Assembly: GCF_021018895.1 (NCBI RefSeq)
Contig: NC_079384.1
Location: forward strand, 7,386,140-7,450,139
Direction: 5' to 3'
DNA from: Seriola aureovittata
Taxonomy: Eukaryota > Chordata > Actinopteri > Carangiformes > Carangidae
DNA: 64,000 nt
Shown here: positions 38,391-48,891 of the stretch, piece after piece
How the letters are laid out: the number at the start of each line of letters is the position of its first letter
How positions within the stretch are numbered: position 1 is the first letter of the stretch
Made by a program: the position numbers and the translations under genes
Notes under the pieces: model-generated
What the model was told of the DNA's origin: nothing
Databases searched by the model: none
Seen by the model: only the letters and a program-made list of their open reading frames with translations

Positions 38391-40135
38391 TTTACATGTT
38401 TCAAACATTTCAAGGTTAGTTTCAATAGCAGCGCTTTTGTTCTCAGAACATTAACAGAACATGGGTTAACCGCTCATTGCCACTGGAAATCCGAGCCTGC
38501 AAGTGGCTGCATCTTCTCTTTCACAGTGTCATGTGACTCATCAGGGACAATAACTGTGTATTCAGTGAGCTACTGGCTCTCCCGCTGTAAACTGTATGAT
38601 GCAGTTGCAATGAACTGTGACATGACATTGATTACCACATAAAGACTTTATAGAGGTGAAGTTCAACCTTGAATACAGATTCACATCAGTTGTGTGTGTA
38701 CAAGATGAAAATTTGGGTATTTGAGTTGATGTTGCACGGTGCACCATCGTCAGTAACAACGGCATTTTAATGTGCATAAAGCATATATTAAAGATAGAGG
38801 AGGATGAGAGTCAGCAGGTTTACACTATGTGTTTGTTCTTTTTAGTCCATTCCTCCTGCTTTCCTTCTCCCCTCTTTCTCTTTTGTCTGTTGCTGAAAAT
38901 GTAAACAAGGGACTAATGAAAGAAATAAATAGATTGCTGAGCCTGCCTCACGTCTCTACCTCTCTCCGTTACTAATGGACTAGTTGCATTGCTCTCGGCA
39001 GAAGAGTCATTATGGGTGAAGACTGATCTCCTGTGTCCAATTTACTGTCAAAATGCCCGACGTGTCTCGCCTCCAGGTCAAAGTGAAACCAGTGAGTGAA
39101 ATATGATGTGACTGACAGGGTTTCTCTCACTCTGTGTGTCTCAAAATAAACCAGCTGCATGCACAGACACACATATAGAGTGGATGACGTGCATGTTCCG
39201 TGTCCATCTTCCGGGTTGTCTCAGGGAGGACGGTTTGAATAAAAAAACAAACCGCTGTCCTCCAAAGCGATCTATCATTCGATCAAAATGGGCTTCACCA
39301 TGACAGCCAGTTGCATTCAGGACACACTGTTCCCCACACAAGCATAAAAAAAAAAACTGAATCACCTTCCTCAGCGCACAGATCATCAGTGTCAGTGAGT
39401 TGGTGGGTTTCGTGCCTCCGCCAACACATAGCTGAAGAAAGCTCCCGCTGTGCCGTGATAGGTGAACCTGCGGCCCAGGCCACGGACACTCACTTTGACA
39501 AATCACCTGCTCTCAGCTGTGCCCGGCTGCCCACATGGACGATCCCTGCTGGGACCGAGTGCTGTGTAACCCATCCCTGATTTGTCTCGCCTCTTCTCTC
39601 CTTCCCATCATCCCTCTCTCTCTCTCCCTCTCTGTATATCTCATATCCCAAGCAGCTACAGCATGCTGAAAGGTCCTGGCAAACGCACTGGCAGCCACTG
39701 GCCTCCCGCTGGAATGACCTATGACCCGGGGAAGGGATAACCCAAGGTGAAATAGATCAAAACAATGAGAGTGAGAGTGGAGATTGTCTCTGGGAGGTGA
39801 TACTGCGAGGAGATTTGGCTTAATGTTGAAGACAAATGATTATCAAAGGGAAAAAAATGGGCACAACGGTAAATGAAGCAGAAACAAAGCATTGCACGGC
39901 AGAGTCCATCACTATTATAGTTTAGGATTATGGCTTTGACATTAGACTCCACAGCATGTGATTGTAAATGACAATCATAAATGTCATCTTCACCCTCATT
40001 GTAATCATGTCCTGCAGAAAATCATTCAGCAGTGAAATATCACTGCAATAAGCTATCCAGGGAACATACTGTACCTAACCCCCACTCTTATCACAATCCT
40101 GTAGCCTCAAGTTCCAGTAGGGAGGCTTCATGTGA

Positions 40136-40183
40136 TGGGAGGGAGGGAGGGAGAGAGAGAGAGGGGAAGAGAGAGAGAGAGCC
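40136..40183 (+). repeat. GGGA/GA-rich tract
   Basis: Purine-only stretch of GGGA then GA repeats within the presumed sbk1 intron 1. Confidence 0.9.
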
Positions 40184-40519
40184 AGATTGGGGAAATCCAA
40201 TGAGACTGAACTGCATCCCTCCCTTTGTACCACATGCTATAGACTGTGTCCCTTTGATGTCAAATACATGGGTAAATGTGGCTCTAATATGAGCTCAGTA
40301 AAATGGGGTCTAAATGGGGGTGTGGCTAAATGATGCAACACTGCTTAGGGGTACATTGCTTTTTTCTTTGCTTTTTTTTTGGACCACTTCATCCTCCACT
40401 TCAAGGCAAGCTGACAGTACATGGTGAGTTGTGATCCTGCTCACACACAATAGCCTCTAACCACAATCAGCGCACTAATGTTGATTGCTGAGGCTGCGTT
40501 CACCCGCCCACCTCTCTCA

Positions 40520-40806
40520 CTCAAATTCAAATTCAACAATGCTTTAATTGCATGAAAGGGTATTAGCCATCACTGCAAGAGCGAGCGTGAGCCACTACAA
40601 AATATGAGATAATTAAAAAGAAGAACATACTGCACAGTGTACAGAAACCAAACACTAATGAACCAAATAATAATAAAAAATAATAATAATCATAATCATT
40701 AATAACCGTAACAGGTCAAAAGGAAAACAAAGGACAACACACACACAAACATAAATGTAAACTGCGTTCAGTATACACTACTATACACACACACACACAC
40801 ACACAC
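40520..40806 (+). repeat. Low-complexity cluster: fish repeat end, AAT tract and (CA)n
   Basis: TTCAAATTCAACAATGCTTT followed by AATTGCATGA resembles, with differences, a common teleost repeat edge. It is followed by an AAT/ATA-rich tract (40663-40702) and a pure CA run (40785-40806). Confidence 0.6.
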
Positions 40807-42197
40807 GTACGCAGTATGGACCTTGAGTGACAGTTGTGTCATTAGACTGCTGTTTTCTCACTGAGATGATGGCAGGCTAGCGTGTCATCTGCAGACACTT
40901 GTGTTGTTTCTTTATCTCGGCCCAGCAGGACACAGACTTTTGAACAAGAGATTAAAGAAATAATGCTTCTCGTCCTCATAGTGTCCTAATTGACTGTTTG
41001 CATCCTCTCTGTTTTCCGTGGCAGCCATGTTTTCCTGTGGTCATCTATGGCTGGACTGTGGCTGCTGAGTCTCCCAGTACTCGCTGTAAAACTGTGTATT
41101 CGTGATGTCCATTTCTTTGACTTTTGTGACAGTGTGAAGGGCAAAGATGAGTTGACTTGGTGTTTGTGCGCCAGCTGTTGGAGTGGGTCATATAAAACCT
41201 TTATACTGCAGCTGTCTGCAGTAACAGAAGATACCGTGTGGACTCACACAATGTTTTCGTTCAATTCAAGATGATGAATTTCAAGTTTATAACTGAGTTA
41301 GGCTCACTTTCATTAAAAAACACACTTCTATGCATCCATCATTTTTTTTGGGGGGGGGGGGTTGTTTGCTGATTGCTTGTTGCTGATCACCAGAGTCAAT
41401 GATGTTGGGTGTTTCCTAATATCAGGATAAAATGACATGCATAGAATTTCCATTGTTTATATAGCATTGACAGCATTGTGTTTGTATTGCACATGTTAAC
41501 ATGACACATCACCTGCTTCAGGTATCCAGGTAGAGAAACTCTGACTCTGACTTTTACTTGATTTTTGTATGAACAGCTCTTTAAAGACACAGCTGCTGTC
41601 AAGGCAAAGACCCCCTGCCATTACTGCTGCTTCTCCCCACCAATACAATGTTTGTGACAAAATGAAATCCATGTGTGCTGGCTGCTATTGTGTTTCATTT
41701 AGAGTCCATTACCAGCCCCCAAGCTTTGCTTTTACAGGGTTTGCTCGATCAAGTCCGCTGCTCATTTAAATGCATTAGACGGCATTAACGATGAGATATC
41801 ACCTGTCTGCCCTGGACAAAGTATAAAAGGGCCATTAAAACTGGAGTGCCCCGGATGCCCTCGCATCCATCTAGCACAGACTGAATCACAAAAGCAGAGT
41901 GAGAAACAAATAGGTGCAGATATCACGAATAATGTGGGTGAAAATACAAATTAAGCCGCAGCTCAGCCATTAACACTAGTTAGAATTAATCATTGGCAAA
42001 TGATGAATAAAGATGTAGAGCTGTATAATAACTGTTGACACTGAGGTTTTATTACTGTACACCGGGTTTCACAGAGTATTTATTATGCATGTGAACAGTG
42101 TCCATTCAGTAAACATAAATTTACTGAGGGGGTATGGGTACCCAATATAGCTTATAAATAGGTAATATATAGGCTGTATATAGGCCAAATAGGCTCT

Positions 42198-42213
42198 TTC
42201 TTTCTTTCTTTGC
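42198..42213 (+). repeat. (TTTC)n microsatellite
   Basis: Four TTTC units. Confidence 0.9.
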
Positions 42214-42283
42214 AGGTTACAGTATCATGTAGACTGACCTGGTTTCAAGCACCTCAGGGTGCATCTAGGTGTTACTCACTCAC

Positions 42284-42720
42284 CTGCTGGCGACCTGTCT
42301 CTCTCCTCCATGGTCCTGCATCCGCTCGGCGAGCAGAGCTGCTGCGCTCTGCTCAGCACTGATCCGCCGGGGTCTGCAGGAAACTGATAGATTGCTCTCC
42401 TCGTTTGATGGAAGTTATCGATCAGTTATAGGTGCTGAGAAAACTGCGCAGGTCCTTTAAAAACAACAAAATAAACAACAACCTCAGATGCTTGCAGTTT
42501 CACAGCTGCCAAAGCCTGGATGAGGTCCGTCGCTGCGCTTTGCTTGCTGCCCGCCCAAGATGATGATTCCTGCCTAGTTTCTGGAGATGCGCTGCAGTTT
42601 TTGTGACTTTCTTTGGAGGCGGATGAAATCAAAGCATCATCTGATGCTGGATGCTGTGATGAGGACACAGGCTGGGATCCCTCCTCTGAGCGCCCACCAT
42701 CTCAACCTGCCAAGCAGCGG
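42284..42720 (-). promoter_or_regulatory. sbk1: Candidate sbk1 first (non-coding) exon and promoter
   Basis: On the minus strand a textbook donor (CCAGCAG followed by GTGAGTGAG) ends a potential exon at 42284. The sequence upstream of it is GC-richer than its surroundings up to about 43.0 kb. No competing minus-strand gene lies between here and the sbk1 coding exons, so this is the best visible candidate for the sbk1 transcription start, giving a first intron of about 7.5 kb. An ATG 28 bases before the donor would be out of frame with the kinase and would act as an upstream ORF start. The 5' limit given is arbitrary. Confidence 0.35.
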
Positions 42721-45544
42721 GAGGAGGGTGCGTGTTTATCTTTCGCTCCTCCAGTGGTCCGCATGACCCAGTTCAGCACCACACACACTGAGACGAACCC
42801 ATTCATTCACATCTACACAGAGGCTTCAGCAAAGCTCTGCAGTCTGCATGGACACATCTTCATGTTCCCCACTCCCTCTAAACTCAGCTCCGCGTCCTGC
42901 AGTCACTGTCGGCCGGTCAGTCTGGTCTGTCCGTCGGTCTAGCGGGACTCTGGGGTTGAGGGGGGGGGGTTGGTCTCAGATGTTGCTCCTCTGCTGGTCC
43001 TACCAGTCAGCTCCTTCATTGTTCACCGTCTCCACCCTCTGGCAAACTAATACTCTCACGTGTCCCGGGTCCTAGCGCCTGGACGCTCCCATCCATCCAC
43101 CATCCATCCTCAGTGCCTCCATGAGCTTTTTTACTTTTGATTCATGCTCTGAAGGAACAAGCTGCCCCACTCTTGCATAATTCAACAGCTTATGGCCTCA
43201 AGTACTTCACACGGTGACTTTGCCAACTGTCCTTAGGCTATTAGGTAACAGCGAAGTACGACTTTCAATTAATTCACTGCCCTGGCAGCTCCCCTTTACT
43301 GTACATGTTTAACAACAGGCCTCCTGCCAGGCGTGTTTGCCAACCACAACAGATTGGACTGAGAAAACAGCATCGACATAACAAGGATAACCACAGTGCA
43401 TCATCATCACCATCAAGGACCACTGATGGAGTGAGTGAATTGGTGTTTCGAGAGGTGAAATGATTGGAAGCTTGTTTTGTTTTTTTCAAAGAAATATCAG
43501 AAATAAGGACTGTGCTGAATTTCCTTCTATGTTTTTGTGTTACTTCCTGACACTTTTAACTCACCTCAGACCCCAAATGTCAGATAATAAATGGGCTATA
43601 CCAAAGAGCATCTTGATTTTAATTCTATTATTCCAGTTTTTCTTGTATTAACTTTTTCTTTCTGTATCATTCTTTCTACTTTTTTCCCCAGATGCAAGTG
43701 ATGGCCATACCCAGGCTGAAACAAGACTAGGGTGAAATATTAGCTGTTTTTTTTCTTCCATCAGTCCAGGATCAGGAAGAGAGGACGAAGGAAGCCTCTA
43801 GAAAAAAAAAGCAAGAACAGGGGAATATGAGCTTTCTGTTTTGTGAAACAAAATCATTTGACCAGGGGTGTTTTTATCTTTGTCGAGGAGACGGTGGATA
43901 TTAAATAGCTGCATCTTCAGCACCTCTAAGACATTCAGGTTCCCCACACAGCACATGGCAGTGAGGCGGAGAGTTTCCTCGGGGGTTATCGTGGGAACAG
44001 AGCTGTCATAAATCATAGGAAGGGTCGAGCACTGTGGGCTGACAGCAGAGAGCACCGAGGGTCAAACACACCAGGGGGACACACCTCTGAGCTGTGAACA
44101 AATAGAGCACGGCTGCTCCTCCTGCTCCTCCTCTCCCTTCCTCACTTCTCTTTCAGACACCAGACTCATGTCCTAGTTTCTACTTTTTATGTGTCACCTC
44201 AAGTTTTCCACCTCTTGTTGTAAGGGGGTGGCCTTGTTTTGTCACTGTTCTCAAATTTCTCTTCATGTGGAGTTTACTCTGTTACTCTGTGTCCTAGCTG
44301 CTCTATAAACTGCAGTGTCATAGTGCGGGGACATTTACATCGGGTCTCCATCTGCTCTGTTTTAGAGTTTGGATAAAATCTACAACATCACCAGGCGATA
44401 CAAACTGTTAAACATACGATACAGCAACTGTGTATTTTTGAGACCCACAGGAGGGAATGACAGAAAGACATTCCTGTGTTTTTCTTCCTGTGCAGACAAT
44501 TTAAAATTATTGCTGCATGGGCACCCGTGCAAGTCTGATTTAATTCTTGCTATCAACCCCAATCAACGTGTCTGTTAATTGATGAGTAATAGGATCTCAT
44601 GAGATTATTGGAGTTATATTTGCTGTAGCTGATTTCATTATTAGCAGAAGTGGGAGGAAAGTGGAATCAGTTTAAAATAATCTTACAGATAGGACACTTG
44701 ATTCTCAATCACACCCCTGCCTGTAGATGAGTATGAATATGTAGCTCACATTAATAACTTTAAAAACGTTTCCTTGTCAACAATCCAACTAAATCCCTGG
44801 AACATTTTTGCAACATTTGGTTTGAACAGCAGGTACTTAAACTTTGAACAGAAGGAGAGATTTTTCACTTTGGAGAACATGTGGAGTAACATTTAGCATT
44901 CAGGCAGAAAAAAAAAAAGGATTGAATTCAAAGCAGCCTGCTCATGTACAAAGCTACACCCCACCTTCACACCTCCATGCATTGGTCCATAATAGCCTCT
45001 TTCTGTCTTACTTTAGCTCTCTCCTTCCTCTGCCTCTTTCACTTTCTCAGTCTCACCTGGTTCCCCAGTGGAAGAATGACTTTCTGACTGCAATCTCAAC
45101 AGCAGAGCTATTTCGCATCTTTCCTCTTTTTTTTTTTTTTTTTTTTACAATCCAAAAACAGAAAAAGCAACTCACAGCCACATCACCCTCTCCCACTGAA
45201 CATAGTCATCTCCTCCTCTGCAGACTCCTCCTGTAACACCCCCGATATCTCATCCTTGGCTTCTATTCCATTTGGTTCTCATGACATTTTTACCATTTTT
45301 CAATATGTGCGTGTGAATTGCAGTCTGGGATTTGTCTAGAATATGACATTTATCTCAGTATTAAAAAAAACAATACAGTAGATGTACAGTATTCCCTAAT
45401 GACACATCTCAAAACTAAAAGCAACCAGAATTAATTGTTGAGATGTTTCTGAAAGACTTACAGAAAACACACACACAAACCAGTTCACCACTGATCTTCA
45501 GCGTGATTTTTCAGGTGAATTACTCTTGATAAACAATAGCATTC
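42721..45544. other. Intergenic between sbk1 and rdh13
   Basis: No recognised gene. A minus-strand reading frame at 43798-44055 preceded by an acceptor-like CTGCTGTCAG has protein-like composition but matches nothing I know. A poly-T run lies near 45131. Confidence 0.45.
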
Positions 45545-46215
45545 AGAGTCTTAATGTGGTTTGTCGTTTATTTATATCATATTATATATTCCGACACAAA
45601 GTGCATTACAGAGGCATAGAAATGTAGAACATATAACACATTAGGAAGACATTAAATGCTTAAAAGAGAATAAAGAAAGTAACAAAGCACAAGCAAAAAG
45701 AAGCAAATAAATAGTTCAAGATTAAAAAGACAGAATTTACAGAAATTTAATGGAAAGCCACAGCAAACAATAATGTTTTAAGCCCTGATTTAAATGTGCT
45801 GACAGGTGGGGAGCATAAAACTAAAAGCTGTTTCACTGTGTTTGGATCCTGGGAAAACTTGGTAAACCTGGATGCTTTGTAAGATAGTCTACAAGTAAAT
45901 CAGAAATTAAGCCATTTAGTGCTTTATAGACAAGTGAAAGGCTAATAAAATCTGTCCTTTGACACACAGGAAGCCAGTGCTGTGCATTAAGGACTGCTGT
46001 GATGTGCTCCACTTTCTTGGTGTTGGGGAAGACTCTGGCATTCAGGATGAGCTGCAGCTTTCTGGTTGATTTTTTTTCACTGAGACCTGTCAAGGCACCA
46101 TTACAGTAGTCTAGCCTGCTGAAAAGGAACGTGTGAATACGTTTTTCTGTATCTTTTTTTGGACAGAAATCTTTTCATTCTTGCTGTGTTTTTAAGGTGG
46201 TAGTCTGATTTTGTA
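45545..46215 (-). mobile_element. L2-like LINE, degraded 3' end
   Basis: The minus strand encodes KLQLILNARVFPNTKKVEHITAVL..HWLPVCQRTDF..LVYKALNGL, the usual fish L2-type ORF2 C-terminus, with TFKSGLKTLLF further on. The tail ends near 45545 with a GCACTTTGTGTCGG..ATAAATAAA-like sequence. Stops and small deletions make it non-functional. It sits just upstream of the rdh13 promoter in the opposite orientation. Confidence 0.85.
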
Positions 46216-46360
46216 ATTGTCTTTGTGGCAGATTAGTTACAGTTACATACAAATCCCATGCAGCAAATTACAAAAAAAACCACATGTGTGAGCTGATGCT
46301 TGTTTTAGAGCTTTGTACATACAGCAAAATATTACCCTGAAGGCAAATTGTAAAAACGGA

Positions 46361-46380
46361 ACTACATTTCCCATAATGCC
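46361..46380 (+). promoter_or_regulatory. ZNF143-type (SBS) motif in the rdh13 promoter
   Basis: ACTACATTTCCCATAATGCC closely matches the vertebrate SBS/ZNF143 promoter motif, whose core form is ACTACAATTCCCAGAATGC. It lies about 160-180 bases upstream of the rdh13 start codon, where such motifs typically occur close to transcription starts. A CG-containing stretch follows between 46397 and 46445. The start site itself cannot be placed. Confidence 0.6.
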
Positions 46381-46542
46381 ATTGGGTTTTTGCTCTTCGC
46401 GGTTGGTCAGGACTGGTTGATGACGGTAAAACTATGCGCGCGTAACCTTGTGCTACAGCACAGAATTCCTGTCAAATCAGCTGTGGAAACAGCGTCAACA
46501 CATTTCGATGTTATAGTTTGTCGTCAACATTATTCCGGAGCC

Positions 46543-48829
46543 ATGAGCAAATATATTTTACCAGTCTCTGTGTTTGGGACAGTGTTTGGAGGCGCTGTTT
46601 TACTGAAGTGAGTAGCTCTTCATAATGTGACGTAAGGCCACTGTATCATGATATTTCACACTGTGTTTATGTGCTGATACAAATATGCTGTGAAGTTGAG
46701 AGTCGTTGCCTGGGCACAATATGTTCAACACCTATATCTAATGCATTCAATACACAACAACCCTGCTGCACTTCTGTGTGGCCCATAACATTCACTTAAC
46801 TCAGTCTTAACCTGGCTGCTGTTGTACTGCAGTGAACTGCTGTATATTGTAAGGTAGTCTAATTATGTTAAGTTATTAACCTAGTAGTATTTTTTTCCTC
46901 CCATGGTGAGAGGACAACATTAACTGCTACTTAACAATTGAGTACAACAACTCAACAAAGTACAGACTCATTGGCCCAGTTCTAAAGATGGATATGCTTC
47001 ACAAATGCAGCATATATAACAGGGTCATTGTACCAGACCGAAGAGGCTGTGAGGGTTTTCATAATATTCTGTTCACACTTAATAAGGCTTGTGTTTATTT
47101 AAATTATGGGAATTCTTTGTTCTTCCATGTGTTATCTTACTTAATGAGATAGAACAACGTGACATGATGAGCCACTTTAGTCGACTTGAGGTCAAGTCCA
47201 GGACAAAATGCATGTTGGTCAAAATCAGGACCAAATGTTTAAGATGAAGCAATAAAACTGGCCAGATTCACATGTGAGGGGTTACTATTAACCCTTTTCC
47301 TCCCCCTCTTGTGCAATGTACAGTATTCCTATGATGGATTGTTAGATCACACCAATTTTGCTGTGTGGTAACTTGATTAAACACATAAATATAGAAGATA
47401 TATGCAAGACTGAAATACTGAAGGACTTAAGACTAGATTTTGACACAGGGACTCTCTTGAAGACTAAGTTATAAAGTAGGAACAACTTTAAAGCTCCAAC
47501 ACACCCAGAGTGAATCCACACAGGAGTTTTCACTTATTGCTGATTAGACCTCTTCGCTTATGTACAGAGTTTGGTGACATCAGCCTGACTGGAGGTCTAA
47601 TCAGCCAATTATTGAAAACACCTGTGCTGGACATTTAATATCAGTTGATATTGGGCTGCTGGGCTGCATATTCCCAAACACATTAGACTGAGAGAAATCC
47701 ACCCGGTTTTGATGTTGAACTGGGAGGTGTTACAATCTCATGTGCCTAAATAAAACAGCACTGCACTTTGTTTTAATTCCTCCCGTAGGAACCATGTGAC
47801 TGGAGGCCGGTGTCCTAGTAAGGCTACTGTTACTGGAAAGACTGTGGTTATAACAGGAGCTAACACGGGCATTGGGAAAGAGACTGCCCAAGAGCTGGCC
47901 AAGAGAGGTGTGCAGAAAACATGATGTCACTCTCATTTGGTGCATGTAGGCACAATATCAAAAATCTTAAGCGGTTATTCTGTTCTTGCTGACACACTCC
48001 ATTTCCCGTTCCCTACATCGTCAGGGGGCCGGATCATTATGGGATGTCGCGACATGGAGAAGTGCGAGGCAGCTGCAAAGGAAATACGAGGGAAGACCCT
48101 GAATCCTCACGTTTACGCCCGTCACCTTGATTTGGCCTCCATGAAATCCATCCGAGAGTTTGCAGAGTCAGTCAAAAAAGGTGAGGACACAAAACATATC
48201 GTGTGCTCAATAACAGAAATGAAGCAGAGTCAGTAACAATTTGTTGAATATGATTTTTATTGTCTTGTAGAGGAGCAGAGAGTGGATGTTCTGGTCAACA
48301 ATGCAGGGGTCATGAGATGTCCAGCGTGGAGGACAGAAGATGGCTTCGACATGCAGTTCGGAGTGAATTACTTAGGTACTATAATGAAAACAACAGGCAG
48401 ATTAAGACAGATAGTGCTGTCTCTATAAAAAAAATAAATCTAAACAATCTTTACATTACTTAAGCTCTCCCTTATTCCATCACTACCTGATTTCGATAGT
48501 TTCTCTCTTCCTCCAGGCCACTTCTTGTTGACAAATCTACTGCTGGATAAGTTGAAAGAGTCCGCCCCCAGCAGAGTGATCAACCTGGCCTCACTCGCCC
48601 ACATCGTTGGAAAGATTGACTTCGAGGACTTGAACTGGGAGAAGAAGAAGTTTGATACCAAGCAGGCGTACTGTCAGAGCAAGCTTGCCAATGTTCTGTT
48701 CACCAGAGAGCTCGCCAAGCGATTACAAGGCAAGTCTACTGGCTGTTGCATATGTGGGCATGTGTGGGAGGGAGTACGGCCCAGGTTCTTGTTTGTAATT
48801 GGCCATTGGATATATATTTTTAAACAATG

Positions 48830-48891
<62 letters not shown>

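Larger units (their letters stand above)
34742..42283 (-). other. Presumed sbk1 intron 1 / upstream region
   Basis: About 7.5 kb without a recognisable coding exon. It holds a long hairpin (37219-37275), a perciform-type dispersed repeat (37.96-38.39 kb), a GA-rich tract (40136-40183), AAT-rich and (CA)n microsatellites (40663-40806), a GACA tract near 36345 and several G runs. A plus-strand TATAAAAG occurs at 41822. Whether this is intron or upstream intergenic DNA depends on whether the candidate exon ending at 42284 is real. Confidence 0.4.

Noticed and set aside
42613..42942. 109-codon plus-strand frame in GC-rich DNA
   Set aside because: No homology; more simply explained as the promoter area of sbk1 on the other strand.
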